From: Notamacropus eugenii
Lineage: Eukaryota; Chordata; Mammalia; Diprotodontia; Macropodidae
DNA: 64,000 bases
Reading direction: 5' to 3'
Assembly: GCF_028372415.1 (NCBI RefSeq)
Contig: NC_092875.1
Span: 194,658,372 to 194,722,371 of the forward strand
The position numbers and the translations under genes were made by a program. The notes under the pieces are model-generated. The model saw only the letters and a list, made by a program, of their open reading frames with translations. It had not been told where the DNA came from and did no database searches. Below, piece by piece: positions 9,813 through 22,159 of the stretch (positions within the stretch are counted from its first letter, which is position 1; every line of letters begins with the position of its first letter).

Positions 9813-10944
9813 ACTTTGGTACCATAGGTCTACACTGTTTGATAATATTTTTCAAACATTATTAATTTTCTTTTTAAAAAAAATACTCATTGACTACATA
9901 GATTCAAGAACCATGCAAGTGATTCTAGGGGCTTGGAAATAAACTATTCATCTGACCAAACAGGGGACCTTCCATGGCTAGGTCTGATTATTAGCTAGAT
10001 ATTTACATGCATAGTAACACCCCTCTCACCCCACCCCTACCCTGTCCCAAAACTATCTGGAACTTACTTAAGAGATATATCCCTCCCTGAACCATCCTAT
10101 TATTTCTGTTCTATGAATTTAATAATTTTCTAACTTATATTTGATGTGAATCTCCTCTGTCCTAGTAGATTTGAGTATAGGGATTATATAATTTTCCATC
10201 TTTGTATCCCTACTGCTAAGTAGGTCCTTGAAGTTTATTGAATTTATTGTTATAGAACCATTAAAATCAATTTGTAATAAAAAGGGGGACACAATAGGAT
10301 GTCTAAATAATATCACACACACTGGAAAAAGAGCTTTTGAATTTTCCGTCATTACTTTAGGTGTTATGAATGTATTGGCTAGCCTACTTAGATCCTTGAT
10401 AATAAAACCAACCCTATAAAATCCAACACACTGATAGGCCCTTTTCTAAATTGTCTTTACATCCCCTTAGAAAGGAGTTCAGTTGATGTACGGCTTTCAG
10501 TCGCCATGTCAGTGTTTCTTCTTCTCTTAGGGAGTTTCAAAGTATATCACTTAAGACTATATATTATAATTTTTTAAGGGACTTGTGTATAATTAGATAA
10601 AATCACTAGTCTTACCCAGCTTCTTCTTTCTTCCAAAAGAACTTGACTAGAATGACTGTATTAGAGACAGCGTACTCCCCTCAGAATGGTAGATTATGTC
10701 CAGCCCTGAATTAACGCATCTTCTAAAATACTAACATAACTGAGGTTTACATGATACTTTTTGGTTTGCAGATCTCTTTCCTCATGCCAGCCCTCAAAGT
10801 AAACAACATATTGATTTGGGAATTAAAAAAAAAACCAACCCACAAGATAATCTAATTTAATAATGATTTCAGACACAGCAACTGCAAAGCAAATAGAATA
10901 ATGAGTAGTTAAGAGGTAGGCTGTGCTCTCTTCCCTACCTGTCA
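9813..10944. other. Intergenic; possible L2 end near 10140-10250
   Basis: 10140-10250 faintly resembles an L2 3' end ('tagatttgagtatagggatta...gtatccctactgctaagtaggt'). The rest shows no feature I can support. Confidence 0.4.
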
Positions 10945-11140
10945 TGTAGTGGAAAGGGCACCCCATCTGTAATCAGAAGACTTGGTTTATACCTGGGCCA
11001 TGCCATTTCTTTTTTGTGCAAGTTATTTGATATCTCCGGCCCCCAGTTTCTTCATCAGTTAAATGAAGGGGAGGAAAAAAAAAATGAGATGGTTAGACCA
11101 AGAGGTGTCTAAGATCTCTTTCAACTCATAAGTGCCTAGG
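10945..11140 (+). mobile_element. THER/MIR-type SINE
   Basis: 'catgtagtggaaaggg', 'atcagaagacttggtt', 'agtttcttcatcagttaaatga' and 'ctaagatctctttcaactc' follow the MIR-like order. Confidence 0.65.
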
Positions 11141-11213
11141 ATTTTCTTCCTTCTTACCATTACTTCCCCAACCCCCATAATAACAAGGTGAATGGATCTG
11201 AATTCATAGGAAA

Positions 11214-11464
11214 TGTTGTTCAGTCATTTTTTTGGTTGTGTTTAATTCTTTGTGATCCCATTTGAGATTTTCTTGGTAGAGATACTGTGGTGGTTTGTCA
11301 CTTTCTTCTCTAAATCATTTCACAGGTGAGGAAACTGAGGCCAACAGAGATGTCATTTGCCTAGGGTCACACAGCTAGTAAAGTGTCTCAGATCATATTT
11401 GAACTCAGGAAGATGTCTTCTGGATGTAGACTGGTACTCTATCTACTGTATCACCTAACTGCCC
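11214..11464 (-). mobile_element. MAR1-type SINE, long form
   Basis: Reverse complement of MAR1: 'tgttgttcagtca', 'gatcccatttgagattttcttggtag', 'ggtgaggaaactgagg', 'gtcacacagctagtaaagtgtc', 'ctctatctactgtatcacctaactgccc'. Confidence 0.85.
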
Positions 11465-13773
11465 AGTAGGAAATTTCCTAGTAGGAAATGTTTCTACCAT
11501 AATTTCTTAATTTTACTCTTTACCTCATGGAGTTAGCCTCAAACTGAGGTTCCTTCAAATGTATACTTTTCAGTGTGTGCATTTTAACACAAGAAATAGG
11601 ATTATAACAAATTATGTTCTTTTACTTCTCTCTAATAAAACTGGAAAACAAATGCATCATGATTTACTTCCTGATAATTCCTCAACTCTCCAAACTTTCC
11701 CCTTGGACTCTAATCTTCCCTGTCCAATTAGATTTATCAATTTGTGGAACCCAACATTTCTATTACGTGAGAAGAAATGAAAGGATCCTCCTCATATCTT
11801 AACTAAATTATTGCCTACATTATCTCTCCAAGATAACAAGTATCAGGACAAGCAAAAACAAACTTCACATAGGGCAGTCTCAAGGCCAAGTATCTCTCAA
11901 TATCCCAAGAAATAACCAGAGCCTCATCTGGGTGCCTAGTTACAAAAATGAACTAATCTACAGTGTGTAAAGACTCGAATTCAAATGTAGAATTTTATAC
12001 TATTCAAATAGTGACACAACATAGCTGCCCTGATGATCTGATAACCTCTTTCCAATTGAAGATGCTCATAGAGAACTCTAGGTGTCAGAGGGCAGACTGC
12101 TAAAATTAGATCATCTGCCTAGACTATATGCAGTAACCTGACAATATTTAATGGTTATAAACTACAGAAACCTTTCCAAAGGGCAAAAATCAAAGGTTTT
12201 AACGTCTACTCTACCATATAGTTATATTCTTAATGTCTTGTGAAACAGGCTACCATCTTTGCAATGTCTTTTGACATTACCCTTCTCCCTGTCTTTGGAG
12301 GGAGATCCTTACAGCTTCCACAACATATATTTGCATCCGGGTGCAAATTCATTTGTGTTAGAGGAAGGACTTCATCCAAATGCAAATTCTTTTATAAGAT
12401 CAAAATTCTTTTGCTGTAGTAGAAGGGACCAGTCCCTTAAGGGAGTGTAGGAATTTGCATCTGGACTGATAGTGAAGATACATCCCCAAAGTAACAGAAG
12501 GAAAGAAACAAAGACATCATTACAAAATCAAATTAAAAAAAAAAACAAATGAGATACAAATGCTCTATTAACTGTCTGTATTTTATGAAAGAAACAGGAA
12601 AAGACTAGAATTTAGAATGCTGAAATGCATCCAATTGAAAAGAAAAAAAAAGAATTTTAATGAATTGCAACACAAGTCAAGATCCAGACTGCATAATTAT
12701 AGTCTCCATTACTGTAAATCAATGAAAAGCTGGCTTGATTTAGCCCACTTCAGACAGTCTTGTTAGAGAAAATGACTATATTTCAAACTAAGAGTACTGA
12801 GTATCGTTGAAAACATGTGAAAAAAAATGTTCATACTAAAACTGGAAGTGGAATTTTTTTAACCTCATAAAATAAATTTTAAAAATAATTTTGATGGTGT
12901 CACTTTTATTCTTGAGAAATTTTTGCTCTTTATGCTATTTTTTAAAATGATTTCCAAGTTTATTTGAGTGAAAAATGCTTTTTAAAAGAGCTTTTACCAC
13001 TATCCTCTTTGCTTCCCCATGATTTAAGTTGACATTGTGGGAGACTAAAATATGCCTATGTGTCTTAACCTGTTTCCTTAAAGATGGCAAGCTCGGAAGC
13101 CTAGGAGGGAAAAAGAATATAAGAAAAACATTTTTCTTAGATAGCCTGTCCCTAATCATTCATTGATTCATTTAGCCAGAAAAATTTTATTGAGGTCTTT
13201 ATCAAACAAATAAGAAACAAATTTCTTCAACAACCTGTGAGATTGAATTGTAGTGTTTTGATAGAGGATGGCTGCCTAGGAGTTTCACAAAGAGGAAAAC
13301 AAATTTAGCTAAATGACAGATGCCACCCTTCCACTCCTAGAGGTTGGCAGATTCAGAATTAGGTGAGTCTTGGGAGTCTCCCCTAGCTCTATGGAGCCCT
13401 GGGGTATCACGTGCCTACCAGATTACAGTGGGTTCAAAACTGAATTGAGCTTTAAGGCCAACCTAGATCAGAACCAGGCTGTCTATTGAATTTCTGGCAA
13501 ACAGTTGACATAACAGGTAAATTTAGCATTTTCTGGGCCTCCTATTTTGATTAAAGGTGAACTTTTTTCATGGATAATGGAGTATATATGGAACAACAAA
13601 AGGAACTCTAGGCTTGAAGTGAGAAAACCTAGGTTTAGGAACTTGCTCTACACTTATAAGTCATGTATATTTCTTAGGCCTCAGCTTCTTCATACAAAAA
13701 TTAAGAGATTGGATTAAGTTATCTCCAGCATCATTATCTGCTCTTCTTAGTAATATGTGGCATTAGTAAATGT
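11465..13773. other. Intergenic stretch without recognised elements
   Basis: About 2.3 kb, AT-rich, with A-runs near 12535 and 12644. No ORF of interest, RNA gene or repeat could be identified. Confidence 0.5.
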
Positions 13774-13945
13774 GTGGCAGCCTAGTGGTCCAGTGGATAG
13801 AAAGTGCTGGGTTTGGAAATCGGGAAAACTTGAGCTGAAATCCAGTCTCAGACACTTAGTAGTTGGATGATGTTGGGCAAGTCACTTAACCCCTGTTTGC
13901 CTCAGTTTCCTCATCTGTAAAGTCGGAATAATAATAGTACCCACC
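13774..13945 (+). mobile_element. THER/MAR-type SINE, left part (interrupted by LTR)
   Basis: 'ggtccagtggatagaaagtgctggg', 'gggcaagtcacttaacccctgtttgcctcagtttcctcatctg' and 'aataataatagtacccacc' break off at the LTR. The text resumes at 14613 with 'ccacctctcagggttgtagtggga...tacttgtgaagtgcttaacataatgcc' to about 14710. Confidence 0.75.
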
Positions 13946-14612
13946 TGTTTTACAGATAACACACAAGAGGCACTGGAGTTTTAGGTCTCCAGTCTCAAAC
14001 AGCTTCACCCTGGATCTGGTCAGAAGGCAGACAGCTTTGGAGGGGTTAACAATCAGCTTTATTCTAATCTAGTCTTCTCAGATGGTTGTGGGAGAACCAG
14101 CTCCTACAGAACTCCCTACAGAAACTCCCTCAAAGGGGCCAGCAAGAAGGTGGGGGCAATTACCCCTATGTCTTGATGGGGTCAATTGAGACAGGCACAG
14201 TTTGTGCACACCCCTAGATCCCCCCAAGCCTCAATGGGGGCTGGTTGAGACACACATAGATTCCTCTGTGGGTTCCCCGTTGTTCTTCCCCTCACTGACC
14301 AGTGCCCAACTGCTTTATAGGGCAATAGACAAAGAAGGCATCTTGTCAACATTAAGCTCACAGGTTAACTTTAGCAATATTGTCTTTCTGTACAAGCACA
14401 GTAAATATTACATTAGGTCACCCCTTATCTTACAGTGCAATCTTGGTAGGACTGTCTGTCACTATGATTCTGGGAATTACTATCCAGAACCCCTGGAACT
14501 ATTCTGGGAGTTATTCTCTAACATATGGAAATTAGACATTCCCAAGGTCACTACATATTCCCATCCTGAGAAACTAATTTTAAGAAAGATAACAAAATCC
14601 TCCTTACATACA
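13946..14612 (-). mobile_element. Solo LTR of an endogenous retrovirus
   Basis: A 667-bp block begins TG and ends CA and is flanked by the 5-bp direct repeat CCACC (13941-13945 and 14613-14617). Removing it restores an uninterrupted SINE. A TTTATT at 14058-14063 is an AATAAA signal on the minus strand, about 110 bases from the minus-strand 3' edge, which sets the orientation. It has no internal retroviral genes. Open frames across it (for example 14202-14645) are incidental. The family is not identified. Confidence 0.7.
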
Positions 14613-14826
14613 CCACCTCTCAGGGTTGTAGTGGGACTCAAATGACATAATACTTGTGAAGTGCTTAACATAATGCCTTGTCATAGTAAGCATAATGTAT
14701 CATCTCTTTAAGTCTTTGAATTTTCCTTGCCTTTGTGCCATGCAGCCCCCTTCTATCAGCCAATCCACAACCAAAAAGCCATATGGGATTTGGTGCAATG
14801 CCTTTGAGCACAAAAAGAGACTTGCT

Positions 14827-15235
14827 GGTCAGTCAGTAAGCATTTATTAAGCACCTACTGTGTTCCAGGCATTAGTGATAGATACAAGGAATGAAATAAC
14901 TCCTATTTACAAGTAGTTTATATTTAAGTAGGGAGACATTAAGTACATGTATAAATACATATAGCACAAATGTGAAGTGAATACATAAAATATATACAAG
15001 GTAGTATGGGAGGGAGTGCACTCGCAATTGGAGGGATCAGGAAAGGTTCTGTTGGTAAGATGGTGCTTGAGCTGCATCTTAAGGGAAGAAATAAACTACA
15101 AAGGGGAAGTCAGAAAGAAATGTACTCCAAGTAGGTGAGCCAACCAGGACAGAGGCAGGAAACAAGGAGGGACTAACAGGTGTGAGAAACAGAAAGAAGG
15201 CCAGAGGAAAAAAGGTGAAAGTTTGTGTATATGTG
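14827..15235 (-). mobile_element. L2 LINE 3' segment
   Basis: The plus strand reads 'gtcagtcagtaagcatttattaagcacctactgtgttccaggcatt', 'gatcaggaaaggttctgtt', 'ggtgcttgagctgcatcttaaggg' and 'acagaaagaaggccagagg', all antisense L2 landmarks in order. Confidence 0.75.
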
Positions 15236-15429
15236 GGTCCTGGTGCTTGCCAGTGTTTTATAAACTCTTCCTTATCAGAAAATTCTTGAATTACTTCTCT
15301 GAATTAAGTAAATAGCCCACCTCAGTCCTGATTAGCATTCCTCTCTCCCAAATCAATTTTCATTCTTCTGTCAAGAAAATAAACTTCCCTTTTTCTTGTT
15401 CGTCTCACAATGAACCAATAACCATGCTA

Positions 15430-15925
15430 AATAATAACAATAGCTAGTATTTATATGTGCTAGGCCTTGTGCTAAGGATTTACAAATATCTCAACTGATT
15501 CTCACAACTCTGGGAGATAAGTGCCATTGTTGTTTTTCAACTCTTTTTTCAGTCGTGTCTGACTCTTTGACCCCATTTTGAGTTTTCTTAGTAAAGATAC
15601 TGGCGTGACTTGCCACTTCTTTTTCTAGTTCATTTTACACATGAGGAAACTGAGGCAAAGTTAAGTGATTTGCCCAGGATCACACAACTAGTAGTAAGTG
15701 TCTGAGGCCAAATTTGAAATCAGGAGAAGTCTTCCTGATTCTAAGCTCACTCCTATCCAACGTGCCACCTCACTGCCCTTTTTATCCCCATTTTATAGAG
15801 AGATTAAATGACTTGCCCAAGGTCACAAAACTATTAAGTGTCTGAGGCTAGGTCTGAACTCTAACCTTTCTAACTCTAGGCTCAGGGCTTTTCTACTTTA
15901 TCACCTGCTGCTGCCTACCTGTCTC
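15430..15925 (+). mobile_element. MIR element split by a MAR1 SINE
   Basis: The left part (15430-15525: 'caatagctagtatttatatgtgctaggccttgtgct...ctcacaactctgggagataag') and the right part (15782-15925: 'tatccccattttatagagagattaaatgacttgcccaaggtcaca') together form one MIR. A SINE lies between them. Confidence 0.75.
15526..15781 (-). mobile_element. MAR1-type SINE inside MIR
   Basis: 'cagtcgtgtctgactctttgacccc', 'cattttacacatgaggaaactgagg' and 'ctatccaacgtgccacctcactgccc' are antisense MAR1 blocks. Confidence 0.85.
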
Positions 15926-16819
15926 CTAACTATCTATTATTATACAGGTTATTATTTGAAAACTACTGGTTTAAAGAAAATTTTTTTCTTTTTCTCTAAT
16001 TTAATCCTTCCTCTGAGTCAATATCACATTCAGGGAAAGTCCATTATATTGTAAGGTCTATTACTAACCCTATCTCATACCTGACAAGTAACAGAACAAA
16101 ACAGGATTAGGTAGGGATTCCTGAAATAATATTCTGTCCCGGCACATGATTGCCAGGGATAATCACAATGAAAAGACATGTGTAACACAGTGGCTATCAC
16201 CCAAAAGGTTGTGAGGTCAAACAGCTATTACTATTTTTAGAGTTCTTTCACGTACCAACCTCAAGTAACCTTGGTAAATAAAAGACCAATGTTTGTAAGT
16301 TGGAGAGTCTATTTAATAAGAAATGAAAAAAGAATTTTTTTTCCTAAGTCAACAATTCAAACAAAGCAAGTTTCAGTTTTTCTAAATGATTCAGCACCAG
16401 ATCATTGTTTTTACTGGGCTATCTGAAAGATCTCGACAACCAGTAGGCCAAACATTAGCTAACCATCTTTTCAAGCATTGCCTAGGAGCTACATTTAGGA
16501 TGCTGAATGTCCAGGTCAGACCCTGGGAGAGACTTTATTTACCAGTCTTTAAGCCCAAAGAATGGACACCCCAAGGGCAACTGGATATTCTGATGATGGC
16601 AAATTGGTATAAAACAAAGTTGCTAACTTCAGTTTGAAAAAAGGGGGGATGAGAAAGCATTATTTTTACATCATTAAAGTTTAACTGAACAGTTAACTCG
16701 AAAGAACTCCACAAAACCCAGGCCCCCTAACTCCAAATTTCCTTCTCCCCCACACACTGCATTTTAAGGTGTATTTTAAACATTTTCAGTACAACTCTTA
16801 GGGGTTAAATTGTCTTTTC
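15926..16819. other. Unique-looking intergenic stretch
   Basis: No repeat recognised. It contains a short ATG-started 83-codon frame (16386-16637) that I cannot link to any family and do not call a gene. Confidence 0.5.
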
Positions 16820-17190
16820 ACAGGCTTATAAAGTGCTTATAAAGTACTTAAAGCACTTTACAAAATGCTTTCCTTACAAAAGCTCGGATAAATAGGTATT
16901 ACAAGTATTATCCTCATTTTACAGATAAGGAAACTGACTTGTAGGTCACAAAGCTCAGCAAAACAAAACAAAACAATCGCTAATTAAGTTTACTAGATAA
17001 GTCCTTGACAAATATTATCTCATTTGATCCTCACAACAACCGTGGGTACTATTATTATCATCAGTTTACAATGGGGGAAACTGAGGGTTTTTTCCCCAAT
17101 GTCACACAGCTAGTAAAAGTCTGAAGCTGGATTTGAATGCAGTAGTTGTTTTGAGCTCTAGTCCTCTCATATTACACTATCCCTCTGTGT
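16820..17190 (+). mobile_element. Two MIR fragments
   Basis: 16820-16955 ('agcactttacaaaatgc...tcctcattttacagataaggaaactga') and 16995-17190 ('attatctcatttgatcctcacaacaacc...gtcacacagctagtaaaagtc'). Confidence 0.7.
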
Positions 17191-17237
17191 GATATCCTTA
17201 ATTAAAGAAATTTGATATTAGAGTCTCTATGCTATAT

Positions 17238-17265
17238 GGGGGGGGGGGCTAGGTGGCACGGTAGT
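17238..17265 (+). mobile_element. SINE 5' stub after G-run
   Basis: A run of ten or more G continues as 'ctaggtggcacggtag', the first bases of the marsupial SINE. The rest is missing. Confidence 0.5.
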
Positions 17266-17699
17266 GTTGTATATTTACCACAGTATGCTGTATATCCCAC
17301 TTAAACCTCTTTACCATAATATGCACATTGATCTCACTTATAGAAATAATCTCTTCACAAAACCTTAGTGGCTTAAAGTTTCTGATACTTAGTTACTCTC
17401 TGTTCGGGAAGCTAAGAAAATAAATATCTGGGCTTGCAACCCTGCTCCATGCATGAATGTCTCCTGCTATTGCTAATCAGCCAGCTGGTGAGGGTTTTCT
17501 TTGCAGGGGAGGGGTGATACCCTCCCCAACACTGACCTCCTACTAGTTGCTGAACACTGTTGCCACAATAACCTACTTTTCAGCTGATGGGGTAAAGAAG
17601 GTTTGGTACAGCAAGGCTACGCACCCTGCCTGTAACTTGTCCAGCATTAGCCAAAAATAGCTTTCCTAGTCAGTTTCACTAAAATCCAGTTATTATCAA
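17266..17699. other. Intergenic, nothing recognised
   Basis: No supported feature. Confidence 0.5.
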
Positions 17700-17757
17700 T
17701 CAGTTAATCAACAAGCACTTATTAAATGCCTACTATGTATCAGGAACAGTGATGAAT
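17700..17757 (-). mobile_element. L2 3' terminus
   Basis: 'tcagttaatcaacaagcacttattaaatgcctactatgtatcagg' is the antisense L2 end. Confidence 0.7.
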
Positions 17758-17788
17758 GGAAGTATTTCTTGGTACATGTTTATGTAAT

Positions 17789-18012
17789 CGATAAGAGTAC
17801 TGAATCAGGAAGACCAATCTTCTGAGTTCAGATCTGGTCTCAAATACTTACTAGCTGTGGAACCTCAGGCAAGTCACTTAACCCTATTTGCCTCAATTTC
17901 CTCATCTGTAAAATGATCTGGAAAAGGAAATGGCAAAAATACTCCAGTATCTTTACCAAGAAAACCCCAATGCAGTCACAAAGAGTTGGACGCAAGTGAA
18001 CAACAAAATGCT
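17789..18012 (+). mobile_element. MAR1-type SINE, long form
   Basis: 'gtcacttaaccctatttgcctcaatttcctcatctgtaaaatg', 'tactccagtatctttaccaagaaaacccc' and 'tcacaaagagttggacgcaagtgaacaac'. Confidence 0.85.
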
Positions 18013-18529
18013 GTGTGATATAGAGCTACCTCAGGTGTCTGTTTTAAATTTCTATGGTCAAATATCCTGTAACTGTTTAAGCTTTAGACATTCTTTGTAT
18101 TCAAGAATAACTGATAGTATCACTTCCTTGTGTTAATCCCTGAGGAATTATTATTTTTATAGTAATTAATCAAAATTAAAACAGACTACATAGAATGATG
18201 TGAATTCAAACATCCAGTCTCAGGAGCATCTGCACATGAAAATTAATCACAGGCTGTTTCACTTGATGAATATATCAATATTATGTAGAAAAGATAGGAT
18301 AAGTCTATCATTTTGTGCACTAACAATATTCAAAAGATTTATACTTCCAAGAGGCAGAACTCTCAGCTTCAATCTATGGGAGAGTAAAATAAGTAGCATT
18401 CACTGGAATGTAAACTTCTAAAAATGCCAAAAAGGAATCGATTGTACTTACCACCATTGGGATGCCTCTAACTCTTCAATTTTCCCTTTCAACTCGAAAT
18501 CCCAGGATATGTTGTTCTTATATCTCTTA
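18013..18529. other. Intergenic, nothing recognised
   Basis: AT-rich with short open frames only. Confidence 0.5.
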
Positions 18530-18705
18530 TGCACTTACTGTGATCTATTTATAGTTGTGTGCTTGCTTGTCCTCTCTCTTACTGGACTACAAGCTGCTTG
18601 AGGGTAAGGACCAGCTGGTCTTATCTACCTTGGTGAAGACCACAACACCAATATAATCCCTTGTCTCTAGGTGTTCAATAAATATCTTTTGAATTGGACG
18701 ATTAT
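18530..18705 (+). mobile_element. L2 3' end
   Basis: 'ctggactacaagctgcttgagggtaagga' and 'ctctaggtgttcaataaatatcttttgaattgga'. Confidence 0.75.
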
Positions 18706-19036
18706 GTCCTGAAGTCAAAAAGATAAGGGACAAAAGTTCTCCTCTCCACACCCACCGCCTACCAGAAATTCTCTCAGGGACTCATACTGGCTTGCTATTT
18801 TATACAAGGCTCAGAGGGCATAACTGGGTCTCTTCAATCATTCTCAATACATTTATTGTGTAGCATCACTTCACTTCATCCAGTGCCTTTCACTCCTTCC
18901 AAACTCGATTAACTAGGTTGTTCAAACTTAGTTTAACACCTTTTATCTCCTGATTGATGCTTTTTTTTTTTAGGTTCTGTTCATACCTAGTCCATACATA
19001 GTTCTGTAATTATTGAGGAAAGGGTATGAAAGAACC

Positions 19037-19288
19037 TGGGCAGTGAGGTGGTGCAGTGGACAGAGCACTGCACTGGGAATCAGGAAGATTTACATGTAGG
19101 AGTTCAAATCTGGCTTCAGACACTACTAGCTGCGTGACCCTGGGCAAGTTACTTAACCCTGTTTGCCTCAATTTCCTCACCAGTAAAATGAACTAGAGAA
19201 GGAAACAGCAAATCACTCCAGTTATCTTTGCCAAGAAAACCCCAAGTGGGTCATGAAGAGTCAGATACAAGTGAACAACAATGGAATA
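19037..19288 (+). mobile_element. MAR1-type SINE, long form
   Basis: 'ggcagtgaggtggtgcagtggacagagc', 'gtgaccctgggcaagttacttaacc' and 'gccaagaaaaccccaagtgggtcatgaagagtcagata'. Confidence 0.9.
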
Positions 19289-19879
19289 CCTTTCTTACAA
19301 ATAAAAAAATACTAAGACCTAAACCAAAAGAATTGTAACGCTAACTCCTGTTATGCCTGCCTGAGAAGTTGTTATTTAAAAATCAGATAAATGGAGCAAT
19401 TTGCATAACTGTCAATTAGCCATTTTATATCTTACCTTGATTCTGCACTGTTCTCAACCTCCAACAGGAACTCAGATACCTGTCTTTTGATAGGTGATCT
19501 TTCAACTTATCTTTAAATGGATAACTTGCTGTTCATTAGCGCTGTCTGTCAGAGATACTGATTGACAAGAGCTCTGGCTTTTTCATCCATTGTTACCTCC
19601 TGGGAAATAGACATTTTTCATCCATTTGTTTTTTTCCCCAAACTCTTTTAGCCCAAACTCTTTTGATTGGATCCAGTAGTGTCCAGGAGACACTATAGCA
19701 TTGCAAGGCTTGATACAACCAATATGTTATTTGCAAATAGGATCCCTTCCACAGGGAGTCATCTTTAACTTCAACTCCAATAGATGTCTTCTATTACAAG
19801 AGTGAATACCTGTACTTTGTTTGATCTGATATTAATGATTAAAGGCCACTGAACAAAGTTATCTCCATTGTTATACATT
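19289..19879. other. Intergenic, nothing recognised
   Basis: No gene or repeat could be supported. Confidence 0.5.
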
Positions 19880-20630
19880 TAAATGAATCTTGAATGCTTT
19901 TGATATATGGATGGGTTAGGATTTGGCAAATGACAAGAAGCAATAAAACTAGGGGGCAATGACTCCAGAATAGAGGACAATGTATAGTTGTGCTGATTGA
20001 CTACAGTAGGCTCTAGATTGAGAAAGGAAGAAAGTGATGATGACAGAGTTGGGGTGATATACAAAAGGTGATTCAGGAAAACAGTGAGAAGCTGAGGATC
20101 TAGAGTCATGGTGAGCACAAAAATAGACTTACTAAGGGTAGGAGATTAGAGTCAAAAATGAATTTCAGAGTTATTTATCATGGAACTGAAACAGTTACGA
20201 TTGATGTCAAGATCAAGAGTATGACTATTCAGGTTTCTGAGGTAGACTAAAGATACAGGCCATGAGAGTTGAGAAGAATTACTAAGTAGGAGGCCAGGGT
20301 ATCTGAGAGAACTTCTGCATGTATTCTGAAGTCTCCTCACATGGGGTAGGAGTTGGAATGAAGGGGAAGACTGTAGGTTAGAAGCTAAGAATAACTGAGG
20401 TCATTTCCATCAGGATCTTGATACAGCAAGGTATCTTATTGGATGAAGTAGATCTCAAAGGAGAGATGTTGTTGTGTGGCAGGAAAAGGATCGATTAGGG
20501 TTTGGTAGGCCATGAGGAGCAGCAAAACAAGAGGCCAAGGGATTCAAGAGCAGAGGACAAATTATAGTTGCACTGACTGGGATCTGAGAAAGGCAGCAGG
20601 GATCAAGGAGTATAACTATTTCTTCTTGAC
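19880..20630 (-). mobile_element. CR1/L2-clade LINE fragment(s)
   Basis: The antisense text resembles a LINE 5'/internal part: 'agaggacaatgtatagttgtgctgattgac', 'aagtgatgatgacagagttgggg', 'ggtttctgaggtagac', 'gaagctaagaataactgaggtcatttccatc'. 20475-20630 repeats the theme of 19910-20020 ('gagcagaggacaaattatagttgcactgact'), so two copies or an internal duplication are present. Confidence 0.5.
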
Positions 20631-20939
20631 TTGAACAGGTGATGTGGGAAGCCCTTCTCTTTCTCTGCTCTAGCACTCACTGCCTAGTTTTATTAGGTCC
20701 TGGATATCCCATTGCAAATGGATATCGACCCTCTCCATCTCTACTCCTGCCTTGCTCCTCTTTGACCTTCATGACCATTACCTCTTCTCCACTTGTCATC
20801 ATTGGTCACGAATTTGCCTGCACACTCCAGTTTGAAGGAAAGGGAATCACTTATAATAGCCTTTCTGGTAAGACAGCAGACCACTGAACCTTACCATGTG
20901 CTCTAGTGTTGCTCCCTAAATCAACTCAACTTAACCATC
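20631..20939. other. Pyrimidine-rich unassigned stretch
   Basis: C/T-rich, with an 82-codon frame that shows no family resemblance. Confidence 0.4.
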
Positions 20940-21215
20940 TTCTCTTCCATTGAGACTTCTAGACTCTCACAGCATTGTCATCTGTCCTGCTCTTGTACCT
21001 TAAGCACTCCTGGGTTTTGCCATATAACTTCCTTCTGTACTCTAAAGACTTTCCAACTGTCCTATTACTGAACCCTTTTACAAATATCATCTCACCTTGA
21101 GAATAAAAGTTCCTTAAGAACAAGGATGATCTTGATTTTCTATTTGTATTCCTGATGCTTCCTGTGCCTGGAACATAGTAGGTGCTTAATAACTGGTTGT
21201 TGCATTGTATTGCAT
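20940..21215 (+). mobile_element. L2 3' part
   Basis: 'gagaataaaagttccttaagaacaaggatgatc' and 'gtgcctggaacatagtaggtgcttaataactggttgttg'. Confidence 0.75.
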
Positions 21216-21366
21216 TGTTTCCAATAAATACAGTGAAAAGTTAGGGCAGAACTAGAAAGCGACTTGGGAGAACCAGGCTTCAAATTCAGGTCTCCTTACC
21301 TGAAATCTAGTGCTTATTGGGCACTTACTATCAGTTAAATTATGAGAATGCTAATCACCAATTAAA

Positions 21367-21620
21367 TAGATTAGGTGGTACAACTGATATAGTACTGGCC
21401 CTGGAGTTAGGAAGACTCATCTTCCTGAGTTCAAACGTGGCCTCAGACACTTACTAGCTATGTGACCCCAAGTAAGTCACTTAACCCTGTTGCCTTCAGT
21501 CTTCTCCTCTGTCAAATGAGCTGGAGAAGGAAATGGCAAACTACTCCAGTATCTTTCCCAAGAAAATCCCAAATGGGGTCACAAAGAGTTGTACATGACT
21601 GAAAACTACTGAACAACAAG
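21367..21620 (+). mobile_element. MAR1-type SINE, long form
   Basis: 'taggtggtacaactgatatag', 'gtcacttaaccctgttgcc', 'gagctggagaaggaaatggcaaactactccag' and 'caaatggggtcacaaagag'. Confidence 0.9.
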
Positions 21621-22159
21621 TAACAGATGATGAACATGACACAATTTTGTTATTTTGCTGATAGCTATTAGGTGTTAGAAAGATATGAACATATGGTAAA
21701 AATGGATGAAAACCTTCATCTTTAAATAAAGACTGGACATTGCAGATCTTAGCTCTGAGTTTTCTAATCTATTCCCATTCAAAGATACAAAAATAAACTA
21801 TGCCAATATAATTCAAAGAATCTGTAAAGGGAGCAATAGGTTCAGGTGAAGAGAAAAGTGCAAATAATAACACCAATAAGTTCTATATCTCTGTTCAGGG
21901 GATGAAATTGTAAAATTATGATGATGAATAAAGAGAAAGTTGCATACATAGAGAGCTGATCTTAGAGAAAGACCTGGTTTCAACTTCCAACTCTGGCACT
22001 TAATGGTTATAAGCCTCTGAACAAGTTATTTAACTTTTCCATGACTCTAAGAAACTCTTTTAGATGATTAATTGCAGAGAAGTTCCTCATCTGCATTAAT
22101 GAAGAGAATTTCCTCATCAGGGAGTTCCCATTATCAGTGAAATCACCAATCTATGCCAA
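21621..22159. other. Intergenic; possible diverged MIR near 21960-22070
   Basis: 'agacctggtttcaacttccaactctggcac' with 'aacaagttatttaacttttcc' hints at an old SINE. Otherwise nothing. Confidence 0.4.

Noticed and set aside
14202-14645. 147-codon plus-strand frame
   Set aside because: It lies almost wholly within the solo LTR and runs into the SINE. No protein family resemblance.
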